Shown here: piece by piece, positions 25,821 through 37,555 of the stretch
How the letters are laid out: each line of letters begins with the position of its first letter
Position numbering within the stretch: position 1 is the first letter of the stretch
DNA from: Leucocoprinus leucothites
Taxonomy: Eukaryota; Basidiomycota; Agaricomycetes; Agaricales; Agaricaceae
Direction: 5' to 3'
Length of the DNA: 64,000 nt
Assembly: GCA_013368445.1 (NCBI GenBank)
Contig: JAACJO010000012.1
Span: forward strand, 620,001 to 684,000
Translations under genes and position numbers: made by a program
The notes under the pieces: model-generated
What the model was told of the DNA's origin: nothing
The model's input: the letters and a program-made list of their open reading frames with translations, nothing else
The model's database searches: none

Positions 25821-28438
25821 ATGGACGACGATATCGTTCTGAATATCGATTTCGGTGTGGCTGCACCTTTGAAAAAATCCCCTCAGAAGGGTGGCCGATG
25901 GGTGGATAGGTTCAGTCCTCGCTTTGCCTATAAACTCAAATGTAACTCTAATGGAACCCGTAATGTAGGCTGAAAGTGAAACGTGCCGTGAAACGAAAAG
26001 CTCAGACCTCATCCCCTGCTACTACCACAGAATCTCATACTCCAGATGACCGCTCTAGGCCCATAAAACGAGCACGCAAAGAACCCAGTGCCTCACACAT
26101 ACCCTCGGAGCCCAGACCTGCCGCTGCATCTGCACCTTCACGGCCCACGCAATTTATCTCATCTCTGTTTACATCCAACCCGAAGTTTCATGTCCCGACT
26201 ATTGTCCCGAAAGTGTCTCAAAAGCCAAGCAATGCTCCCTTGGATACATCAAGCTTTTCAGGCCTTGGTCTTCACCCGCTTTTGGTTTCTCACCTCACAA
26301 ATAAAATGAACATCCTAAAACCCACCGCCATTCAACGATCTTCGTTGCCTTCGCTTCTGGCACTGCCGGAGCCAGGTTCGGGACGAGATGCCTTCATCCA
26401 ATCGCAAACTGGATCCGGAAAAACACTATCCTATCTTCTTCCTATTATCCATGACCTCCTTCCTCTGAGTTCATTGTCCTACATTGATCGTTCCATTGGA
26501 ACATTGGCTATTATCATTGCTCCTACACGCGAACTTGCCAAGCAGATATCCGACGTTCTAGAGGCATTGCTAAAGCTGCGACTGCGACCCGAGGAAGAAT
26601 CGGCCGAGGACCATAATCCTGCCAACAGGCTAACAAGATGGCTGGTTTCTGGCCTTTTAATTGGAGGCGAAAATCGTGCACACGAAAAAGCGCGCCTTCG
26701 GAAAGGTGTTCCTATTTTAGTCACAACACCTGGCCGGTTGTTGGATCATCTACAAAACACTTCGTCTTTTAACGCTGGCAAATGCAGATGGTTGGTTCTG
26801 GATGAGGCTGATCGTCTTATGGAGCTTGGTTTTGAAGAAACCATTACAGGCATCCTGAAGGGCTTGGAAGGGCGGCATAGGCTAGCAAAAAAGGCCGCTG
26901 ACGAAGGAAAAAGTATGGAGGTCGGTGGGTGGGATTGGGAACGGAGGAGGAGGACAATTTTATGTTCTGCTACGATGCGTGAAGACGTTCAAAAGCTTGC
27001 AGGCTCTGCGCTCGTAGACCCCCTCATGATCAAAGCCCTCGAGGTTGACAAGGAGTCAGACACAGTCCCCGGCAATGCCAATGCACAATCCTCTGAGAAT
27101 TTCACACCACCCTCTCAATTGACCCAGAAATACATTGTTGCTCCCCTCAAACTACGGCTGGTCACATTGATAGCACTCCTTCGCTCACTCGTTGCCCAAG
27201 CACATGACCGACGGGGCGCTAAAGTCATTGTCTTCTTTAGTTGCACGGATTCAGTAGATTTCCACTGGAAACTACTCACGGAGACCCTGATGGGTGGAGA
27301 GAAGGGGGCCGAACCCCAGATGGATAGTGACGAAGACAGCAGTGGTGGAGAGGACGATGGACCGCGGGTCTCTTTCGATAAACGGAAACACCATTCATAC
27401 GAAGAGAAATGCTCGTTACTTCCTGATACCTCGATATACCGTCTCCATGGCTCTCTTCCAACCCAGGCCCGCCTTTCCATCGTCAAAATTTTCTCTGGAG
27501 CATCCAAACTCACAACAGGGGCTCAGTCACCCTCTTCGTCTATTTTACTTTGCACTTCAGTTGCATCACGAGGTCTAGACCTTCCTCTTGTCCGTGCGGT
27601 GGTGCAATATGACCTTCCAACAGAAGGCGGTGCGATAGAATACGTTCACCGAGTGGGCCGCACAGCACGTGCTGGCAAGGGTGGTGAAGCCTGGAGTATT
27701 GTAGCTCCGAGCGAATTTGATTGGGTGCAATGGGTTCAGGAGAGAATGGAGGGTGGCGAAAAAGAGGATGAATCCGCTCGCAACAAAGGAAGCGCCTCTC
27801 TCACGCCAGTTGCGATTAACGAAATCCTAAGATCAGGGTTTGGGGGCGAGAGGCAAGAGTTCGAAGAGCGTGCTACAGAAGTTCAGCTCGCTTTCGAACG
27901 ATGGGTTCTACGTGAGAAGGAGGTGCGTATATTTCTCGCCTCTCCATTATTCACGAACCTCGTGCTCACCCAGATTGAATTGCTCGCTATCTTTCTGTCG
28001 CCCTAATCTACGCAGAACTCGGAGCTTGCCCGCAACGCATTTTTATCGCATCTGAGAGCGTATGCTACACATCCTTCGAGCGAGAAACATATCTTCCATA
28101 TTCGCCATCTGCATCTTGGTCATCTGGCAAAAGCTTTTGCACTGCGGGAAGCACCAAAGTCCATCACTGGAGCCGCCACAACTACCCAAAAAACCCAGAA
28201 GAAGAGGGATTTCCATTCGTCAAGCGCCAAGACTAAAAACAAAGCTGTCAAATCACATCAGCGACGACAGGAAGAGTGGGAGATTGGCCATTCTGGGGAT
28301 GCGGAGAAGCGGATGCAGGCCATGGTGCGAGTTCAGGGGCGCTTGACAAAGAAGGGAGGTGTCATGATGAGCAGTGGGGCATCAGAATTTCAGATTGCAG
28401 GACGGGATGCGCTGGAAAAGTTTGTCCAGGGCTCCTGA
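25821..28438 (+). CDS. DBP7: DEAD-box ATP-dependent RNA helicase Dbp7 (DDX31)
   Basis: Nucleolar helicase needed for 60S ribosomal subunit assembly. Three exons, 25821-25909, 25969-27922 and 28016-28438, give about 821 residues in phase. The first exon starts [11 protein letters not shown] and joins to a basic, nuclear-signal-like stretch ([20 protein letters not shown]). Helicase motifs are present in order: Q motif [11 protein letters not shown], motif I QTGSGKT, Ia [18 protein letters not shown], motif II DEAD in [15 protein letters not shown] (a Dbp7/DDX31 trait), SAT, motif [12 protein letters not shown] and motif [17 protein letters not shown]. Long insertions between the domains contain an acidic stretch ([13 protein letters not shown]). 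The last exon holds the Dbp7 C-terminal extension ([35 protein letters not shown]), followed by a basic tail. Two-base-precise joins support this model. Assignment is firm. Confidence 0.95.
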
Positions 28439-29066
28439 TTCGCTACATTTACGTCTGGACGTGCTCTATCCTTGTACCCCCCTTCACTTGTTGACCACGA
28501 GCATCGTGGCTTAATAGCAGCCCCCATCCTTGACTCTCACACCCATTCAACAAGCTTTGAATTCGACCAACCAACCGGGAAAAAGCTATTAATCTCCATC
28601 GCGAAGTGAGGAAGACCCCCTTCAAGCATTCCTACCTGATTCCTACCAGCTGGCAGGTGTGTAATTCTGCTTATTGAAAGCACGTTAATTTATCATTGCA
28701 TATAACTCAATAGATGTTTTAACTACATTCTTCTCAGCCCTTTTAATCATTCTTGGGTTGGTTTTTCACATAGAACGGAGAGCCGATTTTGTTCTTTGGA
28801 ACGATCAAGTCGGCCTGTCAACTGAGTCGTCAAACATCATTATAATATCGGCCCCAGTCGCTGCACCGTCCTCATCCACTCAAGTTCCCGCTACACGAAG
28901 AGAGTGACTCGTTAACAAGAACGAAATTAAGGAATTAACGGAGTTTTGAATAGGTTTGAAATGAGGTACCAAAAATGGGCGTCTATTGACACGTGAGCGT
29001 ACATCAACAGGGTGTGATCGCCACGTCTGACATTTACACGTCGCCATTTCTTTAACCAAAACCAAA
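28439..29066. other. Intergenic region with ER cyclophilin promoter
   Basis: About 630 bases with no gene in either strand. Three ACGTG-type cores sit near the end and are described separately. Confidence 0.5.
28990..29042. promoter_or_regulatory. Cluster of ACGTG cores resembling unfolded-protein-response elements
   Basis: CACGTG at 28990-28995, CCACGTC at 29021-29027 (GACGTGG on the minus strand) and CACGTC at 29037-29042 (GACGTG on the minus strand), 25-77 bases before the ATG of the ER cyclophilin. GACGTG(G) is the core bound by Hac1/XBP1-type bZIP factors. Regulation by ER stress is inferred from the site plus the product. Confidence 0.4.
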
Positions 29067-30816
29067 ATGTTTGGTCGCCTCACCCTTGCATTCATCGTAG
29101 TTTCTATCGCAGCTTTCTTTTGCGCTCAGTCCGCGGAAGCTGCCAAGGGCCCAAAAATTACGAACAAGGTCTACTTCGACATTAAGCACGGCGATGAGGA
29201 CCTCGGACGAAGTAAGTGCTTGCTTGCTTCTGAGTTATGGTGCTTTCTGACAAGAGAACGTGCAAATTAGTTACTATGGGCCTTTTCGGTGGTGTATGTG
29301 ACTGAGGAAATGGATTTATCTCTGTGGAGGTATTGACAAGTGGATTTGCTTTAGACTGTTCCCAAAACTGCTGAGAACTTCCGTGCCTTGGCCACCGGTG
29401 TTAAGAAAGATAAAACGGAACTCGGTTTTGGCTACAAGGGCTCGAAGTTCCACCGTGTTATCAAAGATTTCATGTGAGCGTTCGATTTCTGCTGTGCAAT
29501 GCTACAGAGAATACAATCCCTAACCAGTAACTTCTCAAAATTAGGATTCAGGGTGGTGACTTTAGTGAGTCTCCCTAACTCAAGATCTCGCCGCATCGCT
29601 TCCAGAATCTTGTTCTCTAACGGCTTGTTCCAGCTCGTGGAGATGGAACCGGTGGAAAGGTGCGTTTTAGCCTTTGCAGAACCTCAACGTTCCACTGACC
29701 TGGTCATCGGATACGCAACAGTCCATCTATGGCGAAAAGTTTGCCGATGAGAACTTGTGAGTTGTTGGTATCCACTACTCTGGGTCAACCGGTTGACAGT
29801 TCTATAGCAAGCTCAAGCACACTGCACCCGGTATTCTTTCAATGGCGAACGCAGGCAAGGACACCAACGGTAAGTTCCTTTCAGTCTCGGGAGCGATATC
29901 TTCCTCGACATCACTTGGGGTCACTAATACCCGGTTATTTTTGCTTCTTAGGTTCTCAGTTCGTAAGTCGCCGTGTTCTTCGTCAATCTTTCCACGTGGA
30001 AGGAAGCGAATACGTAGGCTAATGAGTTTTGCAGTTTATTACCACCGTTGTGACCAGCTGGCTTGATGGGCGCCATGTATGTTCTTGGTTTCGATTTTCT
30101 TGGAGCTGAAATATGGGGTACTGATCCCGTAAACCATTTTACAGGTTGTTTTTGGAAAGGTCCTTGATGGCATGGATGTTGTCCGCAAAATTGGTTAGTC
30201 TTTCGTTCGGCTTCGCGTGTGGAGAGGATAGCGTGGCTGACAAGATCCGGTCACGGATTTTAGAAAATGTCGCAAAGGGAGGGCAGGACCGTCCCCAGGT
30301 TGATGTCATCATCGCTGACTGTGGTGAGGTAAGAACTTTGCATTTCTGGTCGGTTTTTCCAGCAGACTCAAGGTGTTCTTTGATCAGCTTGCCATGGAAC
30401 TGGAAACCGACGAGAATGGGAATGAGGTGCCTCTCCACGCTGAGCTTTAATGCTCTCTTGTTCTTAAAATGACGCCAGTACCGATACAAAATATATGTTT
30501 TGTTATTTAACAGGATGTTAACGCTGGGGTGACCCACCCCAATGTAGACGAAGCCATTACAAGTACCGACACCGAGACTGCCACAGAGGAAGCGGATAGC
30601 CCTGCTTCTACTGACCACTCTGTCAGCGATAAACAGAAAGCAGCTGAGCTCGAGACATTGCCCGAGCGAGCCAATTGGTCTCTCGTGGCTTCGGGTATTA
30701 TCCTTATTGGCGTTTTTGTAGCTTTCTTTTTGTGGCTTGGTGGCGGCCGGTGTGTGAGAAGGCTTGTGAAAGGTGGTGAGGCAAATTATAGCAAGCTTGG
30801 TTCAAGCGACCCGTGA
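29067..30816 (+). CDS. ER-type cyclophilin (peptidyl-prolyl isomerase) with C-terminal membrane anchor
   Basis: Peptidyl-prolyl cis-trans isomerase of the cyclophilin B class, acting on proteins in the secretory pathway. The start [20 protein letters not shown] is a clear signal peptide. The PPIase domain is spread over many tiny exons: [18 protein letters not shown], then [15 protein letters not shown], then [21 protein letters not shown] with catalytic Arg, then [33 protein letters not shown] and [13 protein letters not shown] with the cyclosporin-contacting Trp. Downstream of the domain the chain continues through an acidic Thr/Ser-rich segment to a single membrane helix ([20 protein letters not shown]) and a short basic tail. 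So it is predicted to be a type I membrane protein, unlike soluble CypB; similar forms are known in filamentous fungi. Intron-exon detail between 29210 and 30520 was only partly checked. UPR-like sites lie just upstream. Confidence 0.9.
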
Positions 30817-31169
30817 GGAAGTTCTTTCTCTCTGGTTGACTTGGTCTATATCGCTGTATAATTATAGGAGGCGTATGGCTTAAGTGCGGCCCAGGCCCTC
30901 TGGGGTGAATACCTTGTGGTTGCGATCAATGTTGCATTAGTGATCACACTCATCTGACTGCTATCTTGCTTTCATGTATTTATACCATTTTATGGACAGG
31001 GTATACAAAATCCTCTACATACCAATAAAAACCAATAAAGATAAATCCAGAAGAGACATAGGGTATGATCGTTCAGAGGTGTGATAGCAAGGAGAGAATG
31101 GTGATACATGGTGTGACAAGAAAAAGAACGTGGGTTGCGAATGAATGAGGCGTACTGCTACTGGCAGTA
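30817..31169. other. Convergent 3' intergenic region
   Basis: About 350 bases between the ends of the cyclophilin (plus) and GH45-like gene (minus), A/T-rich around 30960-31060. Likely holds both 3' untranslated regions; no gene seen. Confidence 0.5.
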
Positions 31170-32093
31170 TCAGGTCTGCAGCGCTGACATGAGTGGAAAA
31201 AAATAGTCATGGATGCGGATCACGTACGGCGTGCCGTTTTGGTCTGTGTAAGAAGGGCAGGTGTCATTAACGCTTCCCTAAAAGCAATATTATGGTTATT
31301 TTGGAATATGCTCTGTGAACGGTAACACGTACAGTTGGGTCGTCAGGGCAGCAAGCACCAGTCTCCAGATCTGGTACGCTTCCGAGTGCGGCTTTGTCGT
31401 GTGCACCGGCCCAGTTGTCCATGCAGGCAACGGATTCATAGTTGATCTTCCAGACACCAAAGTCCTAAGTAACAGCCCAAGGATGTGTTACTAGGATATA
31501 ACTATAGACAATGGGAAGTAGACGTGCCTTGTAACCATAGAGTGCCTCGTCCGACGGGAAAAAGTCGTCTGGGATAGCATCGGATGGGTATGCTAGATCG
31601 AAATTAAGGAGGGTTCCAGCACTAGATTTCTGCGTCAGTCAATGTTTGCCGGAAGTTTTTGTAACGCAGACATACGCGTTTGGTTGTCCCGTACTACCCC
31701 CACACCAACCACCTTCAGAGTAAGGACAGAGATCTGTAACTTTGACCACGACGGATTTTTTAGGGGGGTAAAACGGGGGAGTCGCAATAACGGGTGTAAC
31801 GAGGGTGAGTTTGAAGCATCTTCCGCAACCAGGTCCTATCCAAGTAACAGATCAATTTTCGTGAATCTCTGCGCGGGAGTGGTCGTACCATAAGAGTTAT
31901 TGCTGCCATAGGCTTGTTGAGAAAGTGCAGCAGTGGGGTAATGCGTACTGGACGCTGTGCAGCCACAGGAAGTAATATAGTCCTTTGGGAGTGTGTAGTG
32001 AGTGAGAGTAGCGGTTCCGTCAGGTGGATAATCAATCCAAGCAGCGACTAAGGAGAGATAGAAAAGGAGGGTAAAGGTGGCATAGCAGGACAT
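31170..32093 (-). CDS. Secreted GH45-like / double-psi beta-barrel protein
   Basis: Secreted, cell-wall active candidate. The start MSCYATFTLLFYLSLVAAW is a signal peptide. The mature part begins with DGTATLTHYTLP, followed by SCGC, then a CGRCFKLTL motif, VVVKVTDLCP (the Asp is the likely catalytic or ligand residue in GH45 and the conserved Asp of expansin-like barrels) and GGWCGG. Further Cys-containing blocks (ESVACMDNWAGAHDKAALGS, TGACCPDDPT, NDTCPSYTDQNG) lead to the stop at 31170. At least three introns: one interrupts after TKIDLLLG, one after GQPNA, and a GTACGT...TTTTAG intron lies before the last exon. The Cys pattern fits GH45 endoglucanases of basidiomycete type or related barwin/expansin-like proteins; activity cannot be told from sequence. 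Its ATG is only 78 bases from the divergent GCN5 ATG. Confidence 0.75.
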
Positions 32094-32171
32094 AGTTTAC
32101 ATTAAGTGGGAAATGACCCTGAAGTGATCGGAAATTGAGAGAAATGATCCCGTCACTCTTCACCCACGACC
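32094..32171. promoter_or_regulatory. 78-base head-to-head promoter between GH45-like gene and GCN5
   Basis: Only 78 bases separate the two start codons, so the 5' leaders and core promoters must be very short or overlap. No TATA-like box is obvious. Confidence 0.5.
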
Positions 32172-34595
32172 ATGAAGGCCCTCTACCCCGCCTCAAATAT
32201 CCTTGACAATCTCGACAACTCCCAACGTGCCCTCAAAATCGCTCGCCATTCACCATGTTCTCTCTGCAAAATTCCTTGTTCCGGCCTCCAGCCGCCCCTA
32301 GGCATCACCCCGGTACTCGATGAATCACCCTACCAGACCCTCTTTGGTCTTGACGATTATGGCTCCGACGACGATGAGGAGTCTAAGGGCCAGATGCCAT
32401 ATCTTGAATTTTGTCAATGCGGCCATGACGTGAAATACCACGGCGCAAATGAAGCTGAACTTGGCAGCGCCGAGTTCACTCGCCGCGCTCGTGTAGCGAT
32501 CCGACTGGATGAGTTCCTTCAGGTGCGTGTTGCCGGAACCCATAACATCGTTTGTCTTTGGCTAAAGCTTCTCGCATGAAACTATTCTATGTTTAGGTAT
32601 GCTTTACTTTCTCTCGAACTCTACCTTTCGTGTTAAAACGTATTCGGTCAGGACGAGGGCGATCTACTCGACTTTGAATTTACAAACGATGACATAGAAT
32701 CATTGCGCAAACAAATGACACTACGACAGCCGCCTTCAATACCTCTCGTAAACTCGACATCTTCTCCAGGCAAGTTGTTGTCGGCCCAGCAGTAGGCGCG
32801 AAACTAAATGGATGCCTTCCTTAACAGATACACGGTCCCAGCCAAGCAATGGGCTATCGCCAACCTCATCCATCCTCAGTGACCCATCTCCTCCATCTCC
32901 TCGAGCAGCTAAGCGACCGCGACTGTCATCCTCTTCTTCACTAAGCGATGCAGATGATAACGATGACGATGACGATGAACAGCCCCTAGCGTCTCGAGTA
33001 GCTTCGTCTTCAACAGCCCGACCTCGGAGAAGTGGTAAAAGCGGGAAAGGTGGCAAGAAGAATGCGGCAATGAAGAAAAAAGCGCATGTCGCTCCGACAT
33101 CATTGGCCCCACCGGTCGGCGAAGAACAGGTTCAGATGAACAAAAGAGTCAACGGTATTAACGGCCGCGAACCAAAGATCAAAGTTGAAGACAGGCTAGA
33201 TGAAGGCCAGCTGAACCGCCTTGCTGCAGGAGTACCCGTAGACTCGGCTAAAGAGACTGGCGTATGTATCCAAAACACATTTCGGCACACGAACGACATC
33301 ACTCATGTGCATATAGCCACAAGTCAAAGCTGAGAAAGCCGCAGTAACAGAAATGCGAAAAGGCGTTATCCAGATAGTGCCGGTCGAGAATGATGGGCTT
33401 TCACGATCATGGATCATTCTAACTGGTCTTAAAACACTCTTTCAGAAACAACTGCCCAAAATGCCTCGAGAATACATCGCGCGGCTCGTGTATGACTCAA
33501 ATTCAAAAGGGCTGGCAATAATCAAGAAGGGTTACAAGGTTGTCGGTGGCATCTGCTATCGACCATTCCCACATCGTGGCTTTGCTGAAATTGTTTTCTT
33601 CGCCACAAATTCCGCTGACCAAGAGAAGGTATTTGCTCATTACCTTCCATGTTGTCTAATCTTATGTCACGGTGCTTAGGGTTATGGTGGAATGCTCATG
33701 GACCATTTCAAAGCCCATGTCCGCAAAACATACCCCGACATGATGCATTTCCTCACTTATGCCGATAACTACGCCGTGGGTTACTTCGAAAAGCAAGGAT
33801 TCTCGAAAGACATTACTCTAGATCGGTCCGTATGGGCAGGTTATATCAAAGATTATGAGGGTGGCACTATTATGCAGTGCACAATGCTCCGGAAAGTGGA
33901 TTACCTTAACAAGCCGGCGTTGTTAGCAAAACAAAAAGAAGCCATCCTGGCCAAGATCAAACAGCTGTCGCGATCACATATAGTATATGATGGGCTTCCA
34001 CAATTTCAACTCGGACAACCAGAGGGTGTGGTTGTTGACCCTAGAGACGTACCAGGGCTCAGTAAGGCTCATGAATCTGGAGATTCACCAGGAGCTGACC
34101 GATGATCAGGAGAAACAGGTTGGAAGCACAGCATGATGACGAAGTGATTCTTCTCGACTTTCTTGCTTTATGACTGATGTTAACACCTTTCGTGTGTAGC
34201 GTCATTCGACAATCTCCCAAAAATGCCGACCGTACATTCATGGAAACCACATTAACCGACCTTATACGACATCCTCGATCATGGCCATTCCGAACTCCAG
34301 TAGACGCATCTGAGGTGGCTGATTATTACGAAGTGATCAGACAACCAATGGGTATGTCGCGTCCTTTCAAACAGTCTGCTTTTTTCGGTACCAACTCCCT
34401 CATCATCTAGACCTTCAAACAATGGGAGAAAAGCTAAAAGACGGGAAATACAAAAGAGTAGACGCATTTGCGGACGACGTACGGCTGATCATCGACAATT
34501 GCAGAAACTACAATCCAGAATCAACGGTGTATTACAAGAATGCGGATAAACTGGAAGAAGTATTTAACGAGCTCATGGCAAAACGTCCTTCGTGA
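32172..34595 (+). CDS. GCN5: Gcn5-type histone acetyltransferase (KAT2) with bromodomain
   Basis: Catalytic subunit of SAGA/ADA complexes; acetylates histone H3. Eight exons fit in phase: 32172-32522, 32652-32769, 32828-33261, 33317-33628, 33680-34061, 34119-34143, 34200-34351 and 34411-34595, giving 652 residues. The N-terminus has CSLCKIPC and FCQCGHDVKYHG, a Cys/His set not present in yeast Gcn5. A Ser/Asp-rich linker and basic stretch follow. The GNAT domain starts at about residue 310: VENDGLSRSWIILTGLKTLF, VVGGICYRPF, then FAEIVFFA with the catalytic Glu, and the acetyl-CoA loop QEKGYGGMLM (usual form R/Q-x-x-G-Y-G). The bromodomain is at the end: DYYEVIRQPMDLQTM and NCRNYNPE with the acetyl-lysine-binding Asn. 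The intron 32770-32827 is GC-AG. A 25-base microexon (34119-34143) is needed to keep the bromodomain in frame. Assignment is firm; the microexon is inferred. Confidence 0.93.
32770..32827 (+). other. GC-AG intron in GCN5
   Basis: Exon ends ...TCTCCAG, followed by GCAAGTTGTTG, with acceptor CCTTAACAG before ATACACGG. The join gives codon GAT and keeps the frame. No GT at this place would do so. The donor matches the GC consensus GCAAGT. Confidence 0.75.
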
Positions 34596-34947
34596 CAATG
34601 AATTATGACGATGCCATTGACGTTTTTATTCCGAAATTTATTATTTTTCACTCTGGGATATTGGGCTTTTTTTGTACTATTTATTGTACTTGTATGATAC
34701 CTTAATTGTCACTGCGATGTACAAGGCTGGACGGGAATATTGGAGATTTTTGCAGAGGGGTAGCTGTGTTTGCCACCCTAACCGGTGACGTTTGCGGTCC
34801 TTGTAATTTCTTAAACCTTTCGTATATGATGTTGGGTGTCAGATATTCAATCTTTCAAGGATGGATCAAAACTCTGTTGGTATCGATATAATACAGCGTT
34901 CATCCGTACTTCGTTCACAACACATTGAAAAAATATATAAACATTGT
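34596..34947. other. Convergent 3' intergenic region of GCN5 and FDH
   Basis: About 350 bases, T-rich around 34625-34690, probably carrying 3' untranslated sequence of both genes. No gene seen. Confidence 0.5.
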
Positions 34948-36668
34948 TCAGCGCTGTCCATCTGTTAAGGCGAGTGAGCATCGAGGAATCGAAACAATAG
35001 GCCAAGTAGACTTACAAGCCTTGGTCTCGTACTTTCCAATGCCCACAATGACGTTCTGCGGGTCTTGAGGCTTGTTGGAGAAATAATTCTCAAGAATGGA
35101 CCTAACACCACTCGCATAGCGGGCTTGCGCATCGAGGGTAGTACCGGAGTAATGAGGAACCATTCCGTTACCAGCGCCGAGGGGGTTCTTCATAGTACGC
35201 CAGATATGGTCTTTGGGTGCGGGCTGGACGTTCCACACATCACCAGCATATCCATTCAAATGTCCGCTCTTGATAGCAGCAGCGACGGCATCCTTGTCGC
35301 AAATGGCACCACGGGCGGTGTTAACGAGCCATGCACCCTTCTTGAAGTGCTTGAGCAATTCTGCATTAACAAGACCACGAGTTCCCTCGTGTAGAGGGCA
35401 GTTAACGGTGACGACGTCGCATTTAGAGACGAAGTCCTTGAGATCATCAATTTTGCGTGCACCGACAGTCTCGGCGGCAGCCGGGGGTAGAGGTGAGTAG
35501 TCGTAATAGAGAAGTTCCTTGCAGTCGAAGGGTTTGAGACGTTGAAGGACGCGGTAACCGATGCGGCCTGCGCCGATGGTACCGACGACCTTGCCTTCGA
35601 GATCGTAAGCATTTCTAGCAATGTCAGAAACCTGCCAGTCTCCGCGCTCGACCATCTAAGAGAAACAGGGGGGAGGAAGATCAGGAAGTCTGAATATTAG
35701 ATATTCCGGAAGGTTCTTTCACATACCTCGTGAGCGGGCGTGAAGTTCCTAACAAGGAGCAGAATGCTCATTACAACATGCTCAGCCACAGAGACGACAT
35801 TGGAGCCAGACACCTTGATACAGCAATCAGCATCGAAAGATTATATCAATTCGAGAACCAAAACACACCTCCAAGACTTGAACGCGATGATCAACAGCAG
35901 CATTAAGATCGATATGGTCGGACCCGACACCAGCAGTGATACAAAGTTTGAGGTTCTTGGCCTATTTCGGAAAGCCACACAAAAGTCGCACAAAACGTCG
36001 AAGCGAAGGGTAGGTTAAACAGCTCATGAGTAAGGCGATAGGTCATATGAACGGCCAACTATACTTTTTCAACCAAATCGCGGGTAAGATATCTACACCG
36101 TGGGTAGAATTCGTCAGAAGCCCCCCTCAAAAGCTAATTTTATCTTTCATCAAGAGCACTCACCCAGGGTGGAAGGGAGTGGTGATGAGGACTTCGGCCT
36201 ATAGGTGAGTTATGGCTTAGGCTTTTGACGCTCTATGGGAAGAAAGGATCCTGATGCTCACATCCACGATGTGCTTCTGGAAATCACTATCAGGTCCTTC
36301 CTTGCTGTCTGACACCTGTGTTTCCACCCGAATTTAGGAAGTAACAATGGAAAAGCAAGACTATGCCCACTGTGATAGCCGTAACCGTCAGAAAAAGTTA
36401 TGGGCGAAGCAGAGTTAGGAGCTACTTACCAATCAGCTCATGGCCCAGGCCTTTCAGCCAGGATTCGAGCCCAAGCTGGCGAGACCAGTGTTAATCATGA
36501 CAATACACCGAAGACGACCTCGCACCTTATTCTCAACAGTTCCGAGTAGCCGGGGCTCCTCTTGGGCAGCCTTTCCACCTTTATAGAGGATGACCAAAAC
36601 CTAAGCATGATGGAGCGGCGTATTAGCGATCTCATCGACGTGTAGCTGTGGTTGTAACACACCTTCAT
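34948..36668 (-). CDS. FDH: NAD+-dependent formate dehydrogenase
   Basis: Oxidises formate to CO2 with NAD+; D-2-hydroxyacid dehydrogenase family. The start [20 protein letters not shown] is split by an intron after the second codon (start at 36668). Further exons carry [63 protein letters not shown], then the Rossmann motif [16 protein letters not shown], the [12 protein letters not shown] region, [13 protein letters not shown] with the substrate-binding Arg, and the FDH-specific QPAPKDHIW and [15 protein letters not shown] with the catalytic His. The last intron (GTAAGTCTAC...TTAACAG) joins to give the end KAYGQR. There is no obvious mitochondrial leader, so a cytosolic enzyme is likely. 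Length about 360 residues, normal for the family. Several of the upstream introns are unusually numerous and were fixed only by motif. Assignment is firm. Confidence 0.92.
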
Positions 36669-37555
36669 GCTGTATAGTGCTGTGAGTGTGGAAGAGTGGA
36701 AACTGTAGACGAGAGAATTTGGAATGAGTGTAGGCGTCCACCGGTCTGGCTTTTATCTCAAAATTCTGGGCAACCGGAAGCCGAGGCTCAAACCCACACA
36801 CCTCATTCTGTGGGTATGTCATCTGACGTGGCCTCTGGTTCTTCTTGTTGCAAAATTCACATCCTGAGACAACTGCGACGGCGCCCTGGTCGAAAGGAGC
36901 CACTGGTAGGTCATACCGCAAAAGCCCCTATCCATACGCGTTTAAGCAGCCGGCGTTGATCTAACTCATTTTAGGATTGGTCACGCCTAAGCCCTCTGAA
37001 AGAATAGTCATCTTGAAGGGACCGTGTTGTTCCGTTACGATGGGGTGATGATCAAGGTCAGTAGACACCTCTTCAGTCCAAAAGACATCACTCCCGGTGT
37101 AGCCCTTGGAATATGCTAAAAATAATTGATCAGGTCGGGTTGATTCGTGTGAGCTTTGGCAAATATAGCTATCGCCATTCGTGTGCCAAGTTACCAAACC
37201 TACAAACGGTATGAGTCGTGTGGGCATGTGCTCCATAATCCCACCTTTGTCTTGTTCAATAGTATGAAGAGAATTAACGACTCCTTATAGTCTTTGTTGA
37301 CTAAGGCAAACCATACAGTCGCCTCGGAATGAGCGACGGCAAACCGTCATTTCCACTGTGGCGGTTTATCACTGCTTGTTCCGAAGAAGTTCATTCCATG
37401 GTATTACCGCGAAGCCGTATCATAAAGTCCGCAAAACGAGTCTATGGGAGTAGGAAAGTACGGGAATGGCGTTACGAGAATCTATAGAAGAGGTCAGCAA
37501 AAACAATGAAGCGCATTCTGGGAAGGATAATCCATACTGCGCAGTCCATCGTTCG
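36669..37555. other. Intergenic region upstream of FDH
   Basis: Nearly 890 bases. The small minus-strand ORFs at 36601-36921 and 36961-37236 have no known features and no upstream exon support, and overlap the FDH promoter. Nothing else was recognised. Confidence 0.45.

Noticed and set aside
34061..34105. Stop codon after the GCN5 HAT domain suggesting a truncated or frameshifted gene
   Set aside because: A phase-correct splice through the 25-base exon restores the bromodomain, so no frameshift is needed.
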